A DNA stretch of 64,000 bases from Chenopodium formosanum (Eukaryota > Streptophyta > Magnoliopsida > Caryophyllales > Amaranthaceae): contig CM044877.1 in assembly GCA_024500155.1 (NCBI GenBank), forward strand, positions 11,475,501 through 11,539,500, written 5' to 3'. The translations under genes and the position numbers were made by a program. Below the pieces are notes generated by a model. It made no database searches. It had not been told where the DNA came from and saw only the letters and a list, made by a program, of their open reading frames with translations. This document shows positions 1-12,583 of this stretch, in pieces; position 1 is the stretch's first letter; the number at the start of each line of letters is the position of its first letter.

Positions 1-10
1 ATTTGTGCAG

Positions 11-3000
11 GGAGATCCTCTTCAAGTGAAGGTGAATAAGCTTTCATCAACAAAGACCCAGCTTCCTTATGACTACTATTTCCTGAAATATTGTGAGCCA
101 CAGAAAATTATCAACAGTGCTGAGAACTTGGGAGAAGTTCTTCGTGGTGATCGTATTGAGAATTCTGTGTACACTGTAAGCTTGCATTTCTTTGTAAAAC
201 GTATTACTATTATTTCTACAATTTTCTCTGTAATGTATCCGCTTTTGGACCACAAGTCATGGTTTTATGATATTTAAATTTGACATTCTATTGGTATGCC
301 AGTTCAAGATGAGAGAGGAGCGGATTTGTCAGGTTGGTTGCCGACATAAACTTGATGCTGAGGCTGCTAAAAATTTCAAGGAAATGATCGATGATGAATA
401 TAGAGTTAACATGTAAGTACTGGTGATTAGTTGGCTGAATTTAAATAGTTTAGATGGACGCTTTAAATTTGGCTTATGTATCTATGTATGCCTGCTTACA
501 TTTCTATTGTGTTGTAACAGGATTCTGGACAATCTTCCAGTTGCTGTGATAAGGCAAAGGAGGGATGGACAGGCCAAGGTTTACGAGCATGGATATCGTG
601 TAGGATTTAAGGGAAAGTACTCTGGGGTAAGTTGTATGCAATTGTATCTACCTGTGGATTTTGTACTGCTGTTTTTTCCTATCTTGATGCCCAAACTTGC
701 TGTTGCAGACTAATGAGGAGAAGTACTTTATCCATAACCATCTAAGCTTCAAAGTGATGTACCACAAGGATCTGGAAACTGATGTTGCTCGTATAGTTGG
801 TTTTGAGGTTACTCCTCACAGGTTTGCTTCCTATCCTTGCTGAAAACATTGATTATTGCTTGTGTCATCCTTTTTTGTTTGTATGGGTGTATATTAAATT
901 CATTTCTTATTTTTTTCATTTGCCTCGTAAATTTCATTGCTTCAACTTTTGGCTCATTTCGGTTACTTTTATCATTCAACTCTCGATGAATTGTGCTAAG
1001 GGGCCAAATTTATAGCTTACTCTATCAGCAGAGCCTTTTGCATGTTACATTCTGTGTTTGTTGGATGGAACCATGGATTTAAAGTTATTAATACTAGTGA
1101 TTGTTGGACCTAGCTTGATATGAATGATTAATATCAGACATGTTTTAAGCATATTGTCATTTGAGATATACTCATAGCTCATGCTGGCTATTTAGTAAGA
1201 AACTGTTGGATCAATGATAATGATTCTTTGAAAATTGTTGGTCAATTATTTTGGGTTTTAATAGAATAGTATGTGTTGATAATTATCTCCACTTCTGGCA
1301 CTTCCTGAACTGATGATTCTAGCAATAATGATGATCCCAACTTGTATTTGTATGGGGAATAGGACATAGCTCCGTTAGTTTGTGCCACAAGTGAGGATCA
1401 AGTAAAGTTAAAAAGAGCATCACTTTTCTCAAACCAGCTTGTATTTTGACTATAAGTTTATCCATTGGCGTTATGAATTATTTATAGATATATACGTTTT
1501 TCTTCTCCTCAAGACAAGCTCTCATTATAGTTGAGCTAATGGTTGGCATATATGTTGTAAATCTTGTAATAGGTTTTCCATTTTAGTGTTGGTCATGATA
1601 TGGCTGGCATAGTGCCCTGAATATGTGTCCTACGCTTTGCATACTTCTTCTTATGGCAAGGCTACAAACTTACGATTTTGTAATTGGGGTCATTAGAGTC
1701 TTGAAGAAGTAAAAGGCTATATATATTGAGAAGAGGGGGGGGGGGGGAGATTAGCAGTGCTTAGCATTTAGACACTATTTTTACGGAGCCCATTTGTAAT
1801 TAAGAATTTAAAGTCTTGGCATACTCCTCAAGAGGAGTCAGCTACATATCTTATTATGCCCTGAGACCATTTGAGCTTTGGTACCTTAATGTGATTGTGT
1901 AGCTCATTTTATGTCTGTCCCTCTGTATATTAGCATTTGTAATTTGATGAAAATATCCAAACTTGGGAAGTGGGAACCAATATTTTATGTCAGTAATCTT
2001 TCAGGAAATTAGGATGCCATATCCTTACTTAAGGAATTAGTTTGTGAGGAGAATGAATATAAACTGAAAGAGGGTCCTGTGAGGTTTATGCTGGATATTG
2101 ATTGATTCAATGAAGGGGTGAGGCTTCATTTACCACTACTTCTGGCAGACAAACACCAATTCCCTGAATCAAATGGAGGATTTATAGAGAGAGGAACAAG
2201 GAGTAAGAACTTGTGCAATCATTTGGTTTTGTGAAGCAGTGTTAAAGATATATGAAGTGAATAAATATAGTGAAAGGCTGATTTTCCCCACCATATTGTC
2301 ATTCTATAATATTGGTATGCGAATTTTGACACTCTTGGTGAATGATCTAACACTTGATGCTTTTCAGACGACATGATACATCTTCCTATACAATTTTTTT
2401 TGCTTGAAGGCATGGAACTGTGTATTGTGCTAGTGAGCAGCTGAGTGCCTGAGCGCTGTCAGTCCTTACATTATAATAGTTCTATAGATATTCTCATAGC
2501 CCTTTTTATCCCTTTTTTTTTGCGCTTCTGAAGAGTTATGCAAGTTTAGTGTAAGTGTGTGTATAACTTGTTGAAGAACTTTCGTGGAACCGGGGTTAAC
2601 AGCAGATTATTAAATTTGACAAAAAGTTTCATTCAAATTCATTTATCTGGCACTCTGAATTAATAAATCTTTACCTGTGAGACAAATTACTGACCCACGA
2701 GGTTATTCGGTTCAGTTTTGTTGATCAATGTTTTGATGCATGCTTAGCTGAGTTAGGCTTTGAATTTGTCCGCAATACTGATCTAGTCAAGAACTTGTGA
2801 TGATAAGCTATAGACCTGTTGGATTTAAATAAAATTCTAGCATCTGTTCATTGAAATGTTAAGCTTACAATTCTATGTGCATGCATCTGCATTGATTACT
2901 GGTATGAATCTCTTTTGCTCTTGTAACAGTGTTGCTCATGAGTATAAGGAGTGGAAAGATCGAGATACTCAAGTGGTGACATGCACGAAAAACATTGCTC

Positions 3001-4307
3001 AAAGTGGCACTCCGCCACAAGAGGTTGACACTGATAAGGAGGTGGTTTTCACTTATGATGTTACTTTTGAGGTATGTTATTCTCTAGATATCAATATCAC
3101 TATTTTATGACTATTATCCCTTTCTCTCATTATTATCTTATCTTTTCAGGAGAGTGATATTAAATGGGCATCTCGATGGGATACATATCTTTTAATGAAT
3201 GATGATCAAATCCATTGGTTTTCCATCATTAACTCCTTGATGATTGTCCTTTTCTTATCTGGAATGGTTGCCATGATCATGATGCGAACACTTTACAGAG
3301 ATATAGCCAACTACAATCAGTTGGAGACTCAAGATGAGGCTCAGGAAGAAACTGGATGGAAACTAGTTCATGGGGATGTTTTCAGACCACCTCTAAACTC
3401 TAGCCTCTTATGTGTGTATGTTGGAACTGGGGTTCAAATTTTTGCAATGACTCTGGTCACTATGATGTTTGCATTGCTTGGATTCCTTTCACCGTCCAAC
3501 CGTGGGGGGCTAATGACTGCTATGGTTCTGTTGTGGGTCTTCATGGGTTTGTTTGGTGGTTATTCCTCAGCTCGTTTGTACAAGATGTTCAAAGGCACTG
3601 AATGGAAGAAGAACACACTGAAAACTGCCTTTATGTTTCCTGGTATACTCTTTAGCATTTTCTTTGTGTTGAATGCTTTGATCTGGGGGGAGAAGTCTTC
3701 TGGTGCCGTGCCTTTTGGAACTATGTTGGCTCTTATGTTGTTGTGGTTTGGCATATCAGTTCCATTGGTGTTTGTTGGTAGTTACCTCGGATTTAAAAAG
3801 CCACCCATGGAGGACCCAGTCAAAACTAATAAAATTCCTAGGCAAATTCCTGAGCAGGCTTGGTACATGAAGCCCATTTTCTCTATTCTCATTGGAGGCA
3901 TCCTTCCTTTTGGTGCAGTCTTTATTGAGCTTTTCTTTATACTGACATCCATATGGCTAAACCAATTCTACTACATCTTCGGCTTCCTGTTCATTGTCTT
4001 CGTTATCTTGATCATCACATGTGCTGAAATAACAATAGTGCTATGCTACTTCCAGTTGTGTAGTGAAGATTATCATTGGTGGTGGAGGTCGTACCTGACA
4101 GCAGGGTCCTCTGCCCTATACCTGTTCTTGTACTCCATTTTCTATTTCTTTACAAAGCTGGAAATTACGAAGCTGGTTTCTGGGATCCTTTACTTTGGAT
4201 ATATGCTAATCGGTTCATATGCATTCTTTGTACTCACCGGCACCATTGGGTTTTATGCATGCTTCTGGTTTGTAAGAAAGATCTACTCTTCTGTGAAGAT
4301 CGACTAA
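11..4307 (+). CDS. Transmembrane 9 superfamily (nonaspanin/EMP70) protein, 5'-partial
   Basis: A Golgi/endosomal multispanning protein of the TM9SF (TMN) family. Six exons are visible: 11-175, 303-412, 521-626, 709-821, 2930-3071 and 3150-4307. All junctions are GT-AG and the frame is continuous. The luminal part shows the family signature KVNKLSSTKTQLPYDYY, then LGEVLRGDRIENSVYT. The last exon (about 385 codons) holds the nine-helix region, including SLMIVLFLSGMVAMIMMRTL and FALLGFLSPSNRGGLMTAM. The protein ends SSVKID; a C-terminal K-x-D/E is the known Golgi-retention signal of plant EMP12-type proteins. Missing 5' of the window are about 40 residues: the signal peptide and the short segment before GDPLQVKV. 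The fourth intron is long (822-2929). No break is seen, so the gene looks functional. A specific paralogue cannot be named. Confidence 0.96.
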
Positions 4308-5400
4308 TTACTGCTGTAAGGCCAGGATTTAGGGTTTTATGGTAATTCATCAGTGAGATTCCACTCAAACTGCAGAAGAACAAGGTAGGAAGATTTTGTG
4401 CCCATAGATTTGTTTGTTCTTCAAGTTCAGCTGAACTCTTGAGCTTCAGCCCGTGCAGAAAAAGATATCATTTTGCAGGTGTTAATGTAGGCCACGATGT
4501 GTACTAATGTGCTTTCAGAATATTACTTGTCAAGATATTGTGACCGGATCACATCTTTAATACTTCGTATATGATACTGCAATGTTTTTGTTAATTATAG
4601 CTTAAATGTATTTTATTTAATAGCAGATTCAATTGTTTTGTTGTGGCTGGTCTGGTATGAACTGTCCTGGTGCCTTTCTGTACTGTTTCAGATGAACAGC
4701 ACCGTTTGCGGGGAATGTGCACATAATTAGATTGTACTGGGCAGATCTTTGAAATGTTCAGTGCTGCATGCATGAGCAAGCTTTTGACAAAACCAAATTT
4801 GATCCATGTACCTTTATACGTCCCTCATGGTTGTCAAATAGCAATCTTACCACTCGATCAAGTACTACTTGGTGAATGGAGATTTGATATAGCACTTCCT
4901 ATTTGCCCTATATGTAACTCATTCATTGAATGAGAAAAAAAATAAACGAGTACATGAGTCCATAGTATGACCTAATTTTGCTCAGTACTTTTTAAAGATC
5001 ATTATTACTCCATTCGCTCCAATTTGCTTGCCTATGTAATTTGGGACAGGGGTAGTAATCAATATTTCCTCTGAAATTAAAACAATTATACTAGTTAATA
5101 TATTGCTCATTTGCTCAAAGTGAATCTAATACTACGTAAGAAAATTGAGGATGATTTGGGAGTTGGGATGGATTGCCAAGTTATGTTACACCTGCTTGTG
5201 CCTGAGGTTAAAGAACACAAACATCACCTGTCAAACACATTTTTTTTAAGGCATTGAATGAGAAAATACATCACTTTTATTGTTGGTTTTGAGACCCAAG
5301 GTGCTGCTCTTGGGCGAGGAATTATGCATGGCATGGGGAATGATAGGCCTTGCACCACTGACTAATGAACTCATTGTGGTACGGTAGGGCATGATCAAGA
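4308..5400 (+). other. 3' UTR of the TM9SF gene and intergenic DNA
   Basis: Non-coding. The first few hundred bases after the stop are the probable 3' UTR. AT-rich spacer follows with no coding signal. A short stretch near 5010-5060 resembles the edge of a Stowaway-like MITE (a CTCCATTCGCTCC-type motif), but no partner end was found. Confidence 0.5.
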
Positions 5401-5403
5401 CAA

Positions 5404-5840
5404 TTGCTTTCAACTTTTGGGGAGTTCCTCAATTGGTGTCTTGCAGAGAATAGGGTGAAAACTGTGGAGGCTGCAAGAATGTCACCCCCTAATGCTGCTG
5501 GAATTGCCTCTGGCTTTTGCAGTTCATTTGGGCAACATATTGATCGAATAAGGGTTCCACAACTATCGAATCTGCAATGGCAACAATTGTTGGGTACGCT
5601 ATAGCTATTTTAAACAATTACGCTACTAGAAAATTTGATGGTAGTTGTAGCTCCAATAAGGCCACTCAATGGATTATCGACACTGGTAGTTCAAATCATA
5701 TGACTCAAAATATTATGGCATGTTTATGTTCAGTCATTGTTATGTTTCAAGAGACACCCTTTAATTTCATTGCAAATTACACCCTCAAAGAGGCACTTCT
5801 ATGGGAGCTGCTTACGGATTACATGAATGCACTTGACTAA
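5404..5840 (+). pseudogene. Fragment of a Ty1-copia gag-protease region
   Basis: Two overlapping short frames carry recognisable pieces of a copia polyprotein. Near 5535-5600 is the gag C-terminal type motif VPQLSNLQWQQLL. Near 5667-5705 is the aspartic-protease motif WIIDTGSSNHMT. Nothing after the protease core is recognisable, no LTRs are seen nearby, and the frame changes between the two parts. This is a decayed fragment unrelated to the full copia element downstream, whose protease motif reads DTGATRHIC. Confidence 0.7.
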
Positions 5841-6166
5841 TATGAAGCATTATAATAGGTTCATAGAAATCATTCGCGACTTTCTTATAGCTACCACAGT
5901 TACAGGGTTAGTAACCTGTTTATATTCTGAATTCAGAAGATTTGCAGAAAGAGTAATCAACTGTTGTGCAGAAATTAACAAGCATAACTCTGCTAAATAT
6001 TTAACACTAAATATAGGGTCTATACGGATTAAATTATAAACGTATCAAGAAGTTGAATCGTTCACAAACGACTAGCAGTACATGCAGTTATTGCAGTATA
6101 ACAGCTTAGTAAAATTTTAAACTGCAAGTTTCAGAATAAACATATCAATTATATAATCTATTTATA

Positions 6167-6409
6167 TCTATACTTTATTAGTATTTAAAAACACAAACCA
6201 CAACTTTTTCAAATGACACATGGTATCATAAGTCACTCATTACACCATATGTCACATGTCACCTCCCTTAATATTTATATGTAAGTCTTTATACATTCTA
6301 CAACTTGCAAATTCAATTAAGAAAGTGAAGTGTTTCATTTCCACCATAATAAAATAAAGTTCAATTAATCCAACTAAATTCCTTCATCTTCTTTTACAAT
6401 TCTACTCTC

Positions 6410-6440
<31 letters not shown>

Positions 6441-6529
6441 CCTTTTAAGTTATAGAAATAAAGCATACCTACATATGGAAATAATTAACCCAAGTAACAC
6501 CCCGTGCATTGAACGGGCCCAAAAGCTAG
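6167..6529 (+). mobile_element. Small non-autonomous Helitron
   Basis: The 3' end is clear: a hairpin (CCCGT...ACGGG, 6501-6517), about 8 bases, then CTAG at 6526-6529 followed by host T. The 5' end is set at TCTATACTTTATTAG (6167), preceded by host A, matching Helitron insertion between A and T. No coding capacity. A poly-T run lies near 6410-6440. The 5' end is the less certain one; a second A|TC at 6157 is possible. Confidence 0.65.
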
Positions 6530-6825
6530 TTTCCTATAATAAGCTAGCCTGTAATTAGCAATAAAACATTGCCCAACTTTGTAAGATTGAAAGTGCATCC
6601 CCAGACGTACTCTGATTTTCTTTTCATTTGTTTTGTACGTGATACATCTCCGATTGCATCCATATTGTTATTATGTTCTCCTATAAAAAGCGTAAAAATT
6701 AAACAAACTTAGATGGTATATACATAGGATTGTAATTTAAAGCATATGCTACGTACAAATCATAACTTACATGTAAATCAATTTTACCTGTGATCTTGGC
6801 CACAGCCTACAATCTGTATGGTCGA

Positions 6826-7560
6826 TCATGGGAAGGATGTCAAAGTCTGACCTTGACGAGTTCCTTTGTGCAACACCAAGCTCTCTACATAATTATCTAA
6901 AGTTATATCATCACGAATGAAGCATCTCAAAGTTTTAATTTGATGAGTAGAAAATTTGTAACAAAGCAATTTTTGATAGTGGTTAATGATTAATGTATCA
7001 GTGTCCTGATTATAGAAGATCTTTGAAAAACGACTATTCATCTAAGACCTCAGTGTAGACAAACCCTCACAATTTGCATCTCTTGAAAGCCCTGACCTCC
7101 ACGACGACCCTTTTCTATTATCCTTATCCTTATCCATAACCCATATGCAAAAGCATAAAGAAGACAAACCGAAAACAGCTATTGACTCGCCAAGAGCGAA
7201 CATAAGCCCATAGACTCCTACTCCTTTTAGTCCTCTATTCGTGAAATCGGGCAACTCCACAATGCTACAGAAGTGGCATCGAGGGGACATTATTCTTCCT
7301 TTTTATTTTACTCCAATTATGATTTTGAAAAGAATATACTGCAATCAATACATCCCATTTATCTTCACAATAATTATAATTATTCATTCTAATGGCAGTC
7401 ACCTTATAATTGTTATCGTTAGAATAAGGATACCCCAACACGTACCTCATCCGAACCGTGCCCTCACGACGGTAGTATCAAGGACTTTCGAATCCCTGTT
7501 GCAGCCAGGTAGCTGCGTGCGTAGACATCAACATCAACCCATTACAGGTTCCATGAAGTT
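6826..7560 (-). pseudogene. Broken F-box protein gene (F-box-associated domain part)
   Basis: Three minus-strand pieces together resemble the C-terminal F-box-associated (FBA) domain of plant F-box proteins. The 7450-7265 piece reads VLGYPYSNDNNYKVTAI and later VYSFQNHNWSKI, the typical GYDxxxxDYKVV...VYSLKTNSWRKI pattern. The 7290-7042 piece includes CFCIWVMDKD, like the family IWVMKEYG strand. The 7041-6826 piece ends near NYVESLVLHKG, like the family C-terminal YVESLV. A frameshift lies near 7265-7290 and an in-frame TAG just before 7041. No F-box motif was found upstream. Confidence 0.65.
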
Positions 7561-7615
7561 TATATGACTCGTTAATCGTACAAAAATATGATCAGTTATC
7601 TTAAATGTAGAGAGT

Positions 7616-7730
7616 GAGGGATAGCTCAAGTGGTTAGAGCTTCCCTCCCGATTCCAGAAAAAATGTATCTGTGCTTCGAACAGTAAATATAAATTCATCG
7701 TGGTCTTTTAACGCTTCTCATGATTAGTAC
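7616..7730 (+). mobile_element. Possible tRNA-derived SINE
   Basis: GGATAGCTCAAGTGGTTAGA at 7620-7640 fits a pol III A box, and a weak B-box-like TGCTTCGAAC follows about 45 bases later. No target duplication could be recognised, and the 3' part may be interrupted by the copia insertion at 7809. Confidence 0.35.
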
Positions 7731-7876
7731 ATCAGTGGTTATACGATTGTTTGTGTTGAGGCTGAAATCTTCGGAAGTAGGCTTTTCATCGGTAGCCTTG
7801 GTAGTATGTGTTGGAAGTTCTTGATATAAAATAAGAGGGTTGGGGAAAAACAAGAGAGAGAGAAAAACAAATGAAA

Positions 7877-8018
7877 GGGGAAAATCCTACATTGGTTGGG
7901 GTGAAAGGTTTTTCCTTGTTTTTATATTGTAGTGTCTTAACACTACAGGGGAAAATCCTACATTGGTTGGGGTGAAAGGTTTTTCCTTGTTTTTATATTG
8001 TAGTGTCTTAACACTACT
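7877..8018 (+). repeat. 71-bp tandem duplication inside the 5' LTR
   Basis: Two near-identical 71-bp units (7877-7947 and 7948-8018), each starting GGGGAAAATCC and ending in CTTAACACTAC plus one base. The 3' LTR has a single copy (13205 onward), so the duplication came after insertion. Confidence 0.9.
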
Positions 8019-8335
8019 TAGTTGAGTGGGTGGGAGTTAAGTGTTACTCCACACACGCGCGCGCGCCGGGCTCGGGCCTCGGGTCTTGGGGAATGCGCGG
8101 GCGTTGGGTCCTTGTTATCTTTTTGGAGAAATTTTATTTCCTTTTCTTTGTTAAACAAAATATTCTTTTCTGACTGTTGAGATTACGAAATTAAGTCAGT
8201 CATTAATCCCTTGATTATAGCTGACTGATTAATTCCTTGTTTCTTGCTTTCGTTGTTGACTGGTTGAATGGATCTGGTCGTTTTTTTAGCCAGATTCGTC
8301 CCTCGTTTTACGTTTCATGTCTCCCTTCTACTGCC

Positions 8336-8344
8336 TATATATAC
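8336..8344 (+). promoter_or_regulatory. TATA box of the copia 5' LTR
   Basis: TATATATAC, repeated in the 3' LTR at 13644-13652. Transcription would begin about 30 bp downstream (near 8365-8375), which would define the U3/R border. Confidence 0.6.
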
Positions 8345-8652
8345 TCATTGTTTTTTCCAGTCAAAAACACATAACACAATCAGTTATCTCTCTTCTCTCA
8401 AATTATCTAAACACGAGTTTCTTCTGTTCTGTTATATGGGCAAGTATTCTGAGTTCCAGTCGGGTTTGTGAGTGCACATAAACTCCGGCGCCGTGCTTAT
8501 CCTGGAGAGCGACCGCTTCTAGTCTACTGCACCGGGAGGTAGCGCGAAATCGTCTTTTAGGTCAGTGGTTCTCCACGACGCGGCTATTGTCACTTTGGTT
8601 CACGCATCAAGAGATAAGTAATTTCTGTTTTATTGCTTAGTAGTATAACAAT

Positions 8653-8668
8653 CTAAAAGACGATTATG
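8653..8668 (+). other. Candidate self-complementary primer-binding segment
   Basis: The bases right after the 5' LTR do not contain the TGGTATCAGAGC-type site complementary to initiator tRNA, and the gag ATG (8666) is only 15 bases past the LTR end. CTAAAAGACGATT (8653-8665) is instead a perfect 13-nt complement of 8548-8560 in the same LTR. Against the 3' LTR (13845-13860) the match is 16 nt and covers the ATG. A G-U and an A-U pair would extend the duplex to the first base after the LTR. See findings. Confidence 0.6.
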
Positions 8669-11600
8669 GCTTCCAAGTTTCTGATTCCTGATATGTCTAA
8701 GTTAGAACCTCTTGATGGAAAGAATTATAAACGTTGGGTTGTTAGGATGCGTTTTTATTTGGAGCAAATTGATGTTGCATATGTTCTTGATGATATTGTT
8801 GAACCTGATGATAAGGATAATTTGTCTGAAACTGATGTTAAGTTTGCTAAGGATGATAGAACCTGTAAGGGCATGTTGTTGCATTATATGTCAAATAGTC
8901 TGTTGGATATTTATATGGGTTTTTATCATGCTAAGGATATTTGGGATGCTTTAGAGAAAAAAATATGGGACTGATGATGCTGGTACTAAACGTTATTGTG
9001 TTAGTAAGTGGTTAAGTTTTCAAGTTGTTGATGATAAGCTTATTATTGATCAGATTCATGCTTATGAGAGTGTTTGTATTAATATGGCTGCTGAAGGACT
9101 GTCTATTTGTGATACTACCCTTGCTATTGTTCTGATTGAGAAACTCCCTCCCTCTTGGAAGGATTTTCGTAACCAACTCATGCACAAAAAGAAAGACCTT
9201 ACCTTAGAAGAGCTTGCTGCTCACCTCAAAATTGAGGAGGAAAACCGTATCAAAGACAAAACCCCTTCTATTTTTTCTTCCTCTTCCTCTGCCAAAGCCA
9301 TTCTTGTTGAACCCAAACACAACAACTAGTCCAAAGCCAATAACAGTTCTCTTAAGCCTAAAGGGAAGGTTCAAAAGTACAAGTTTAAGGGTACTTGTTT
9401 TGAGTGTGGTTTGACTGGTCACAAGGCTAAGGATTGCAGGGTCAAGAAGAAGAACAATGGGAAAAGTCAAGAAAATCTTATTGAGGATTCTGACGTTATT
9501 GTTGCTGTTGTTTTAGAAGCTAACTTTACAGGTAATGCTGCTGAGTGGATTGTTGACACTGGAGCTACCAGACACATCTGCGCCAACAAGGACATGTTCA
9601 CTACCTATGACAAGGTTAAAGGTGAAAATGTTTTCATGGGCAACTCAGCTTCTGCTTCTATCCAAGGTAAAGGGAAGATCGTTCTCACTCTCACTTCTGG
9701 AAAATTGCTTACTCTGACTAATGTTTTGCATGTTCCAGAAATGCGCAGGAATTTAATTTCTGGCAGTTTACTCATTAAAGCTGGACTGAAGCTCTCTTTT
9801 GATTCTGATAGATTAGTTCTTACTCGCAATGGGGAATTTGTGGGAAAGAGCTTTTGTAATGGGGGGCTTTTTACTCTTGATGTTAAAATTGACACTATGA
9901 ATAAGAATGCTAGTACTTCTTCTGCTTATATTGCTGAGTCTATTGATTTATGGCATGCTAGATTAGGTCACGTTAATATTGATTCTATTAAAAGGCTTAA
10001 AAACTTAAATTTGATTCCAAGTTTTTCCAACACTGATTTTTCGAAATGTCAAATTTGTGTTGAAGTCAAATTTACAAAGAAGCCATTTAAATCAATAGAT
10101 AGACAGACTGAAGTACTAGAGCTTGTTCATAGTGACTAGGGTGATTTTAACAATCACGAAAGTAGAGGGGGTAAAAAGTATTACATTACTTTTGTTGATG
10201 ATTGCTCACGTTTTTGTATGGTTTATCTTCTCAGGTCTAAGGACAAAGCTGAGGAAATGTTCCTCAACTATAAAGCTGAGGTAGAAAACCAATTGGACAA
10301 AAAGATTAAGAGGGTTAGGAGTGACAGGGGTGGTGAGTACAACCCTGACACTCTTAAGACATTTTGTGAGCAACTTGGCATTGTTCATGAGACAAAAGCT
10401 CCCTATTCACCCGACCAAAACGGTATAGCTGAAAGGAAAAATAGGACTTTAAAGAATATGATGAATTCTATGCTTATTAGTTTTGGGCTTCCTAATAACA
10501 TGTGGGGGGAGGCTATTCTTTCTGCTTGTCATGTTTTGAACAGGGTTCCTCACAAGAAGCTTGACAAGACTCCATACGAAATATGGAAGGGTCGAGCGCC
10601 AAATCTGAAATACTTGAAAGTGTGGGGGTGCCTAGCAAAAGTAGAAATACCTAGTTTCAAGAGGGATAAAATTGGTCCCAAAACTGTTGATGCTATTTTT
10701 ATTGGCTATACTTATCAAAGTGCAGCTTATCGTTTCTTTGTTAAAGGTGCTAACGACTCTTATGCAGGTGGCCATATCATTGAAGCGAGAGATGCTGAGT
10801 TCTTTGAGAACATTTTTCCTTTGAAAATTTCTCCTTCTAATGATAGTGGATTACATGCTAGTAGTTCTGCTAGTTTACCTATTGCTAATGCTCCTATTAC
10901 TAACGATGATTTTGTTTTGGAGCCAAGGAGAAGCAAAAGGGCAAGAAAGGAAAACAGTTTTGGTCCTGATTTTATTACTTCCTATTTATCTGAATCTTCC
11001 TTAATTGATGATGATTTTGTGCATATATTTGTTTTAGAAGATGATCCAAGAACCTATGATGAGGCAATGAGGTCAGTTGATGCTGTTTTTTGGAAAGAAG
11101 CAATTGATAGTGAATTACAATCAATTCTCAATAATAACACTTGGGAATTGGTTGAACTTCCTAGAGGTTGTAAGCCCATTACTTGTAAATGGATCTTTCG
11201 GAAAAAATTAAAGGCCGATGGATCCATAGACAAGTATAAGGCAAGGATAGTAGTGAGGGGTTTTACTCAAAAGTTTGGCATTGATTATTTTGATACTTAC
11301 TCCCCTGTTACTAAAATTGCAACCATTAGGACTTTAATTGCTCTTGCTTGCATTTTTTATCTTGTTGTTCATCAAATGGATGTCAAAACTGCGTTTTTGA
11401 ATGGTGACTTGGATGAGGAGATTTATATGGTCCAACCTGAAGGGTTTGTTGTTCCAGGCCAAGAGAACAAGGTTTGTAAGTTAGTCAAGTCATTGTATGG
11501 GCTCAAGCAAGCTCCAAAGCAATGGCATGACAAATTTGATAAGACTATGACTGGTAATGGTTTTCATGTTAACGAAGGTGACCCTTGTGTTTATTTTAAG

Positions 11601-12583
11601 CATGATAGTCATGGTTGTGTAATTATTTGTCTTTATGTGGATGATATGTTGATTTTTGGGACTGACTTGGATCGAGTAAATGAGACAAAACAGTTTTTGA
11701 GTTCGAATTTTGAAATGAAAGACATGCGTGAGGCAGATGTGATTTTGGGAGTAAAAATCAAAAAGACTCCAAAAGGCATTTGTCTTAATCAGTCACACTA
11801 TGTTGAAAAGCTTCTTAAAAAGTTTGACTCATTTAATGTCGATCCAGTTAAGACTCCATATGATCCAAGTTTCCCCCTAAAGAAAAATAATGGTGATCCA
11901 GTTAATCAGTCTGAGTATGCTCGAATTATTGGTAGTGTTATGTTTCTAATGAACTACACTAGACCTGACATTGCTTATTCTATTAGTAGGTTGAGCAGGT
12001 ACACTCATAACCCAAGCAGTGATCATTGGATTGCTCTTAGGAGGTTGCTTAGGTACCTTAAGGGTACTGCGGATTGGGGTTTGCACTACTCAAAATTTCC
12101 TGGAGTTTTGGAAGGTTTTGTGATGCCAACTGGGTATCCGATAATGATGAAGTTAACTCCACTAGTGGCTATGTCTTCACCCTTGGTGGTGGAGCTGTAT
12201 CCTGGAAATCTTGTAAGCAATCTTGTACTGCTATGTCTACTATGAAATATGAGTTTATTGCTCTTGAATTGGCAGGTCATGAGGCAGAATGGTTGAGGAA
12301 CATGCTTGCAGATATTCCGCTGTGGGGGAAGCCAGCTCCTTCAGTTGCACTTCATTGTGATTCGCAAGCTGCTATTGCTGTTGCTCACAACCATGTCGAT
12401 AATGGGAAGAAGAGACACATCCGTCTGAGGCATAAAGCCGTCAGAAATCTGTTGTCTGAAGGGGTGATATCACTGGACTATGTTAAGTCCGAAAAGAACA
12501 TTGCGAATCCATTAACTAAAGACCTATGTAAAAAACTAGTTTTGGAAACATCGGAAGAGATGGGGCTAAAGCCCGTTGTATGA
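8666..12583 (+). pseudogene. Copia gag-pol polyprotein, two stops and two frameshifts
   Basis: The start ATG at 8666 opens gag (MASKFLIPDMSKLEPLDG). One extra A in the run at about 8957-8963 shifts the frame. A TAG at 9327-9329 and another at 10137-10139 interrupt an otherwise continuous frame. One missing T near 12115 shifts the RNase H part. Motifs in order: zinc knuckle CFECGLTGHKAKDC, protease DTGATRHIC, integrase HARLGH...CQIC with the D, D, E residues (FVDDCSRF, VRSDRGGEY, GIAERKNRT), RT with DVKTAFLNGDLDEEIY and CLYVDDML, RNase H with HCDSQAAIAV, and terminal KPVV. Reverse transcriptase and integrase cores are conserved, but this copy cannot make a full polyprotein. Confidence 0.93.

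Larger units (their letters stand above)
7809..8650 (+). repeat. 5' LTR of the copia element
   Basis: 842 bp, from TGTTGGAAG to TAGTATAACA. It contains an alternating CG run (about 8054-8066), a TATA box at 8336-8344, and near its 3' end the segment AATCGTCTTTTAG (8548-8560), which is complementary to the bases just after the LTR. Confidence 0.92.

Noticed and set aside
4591..4779. Minus-strand frame in the TM9SF 3' region
   Set aside because: No coding character; lies in the likely 3' UTR.
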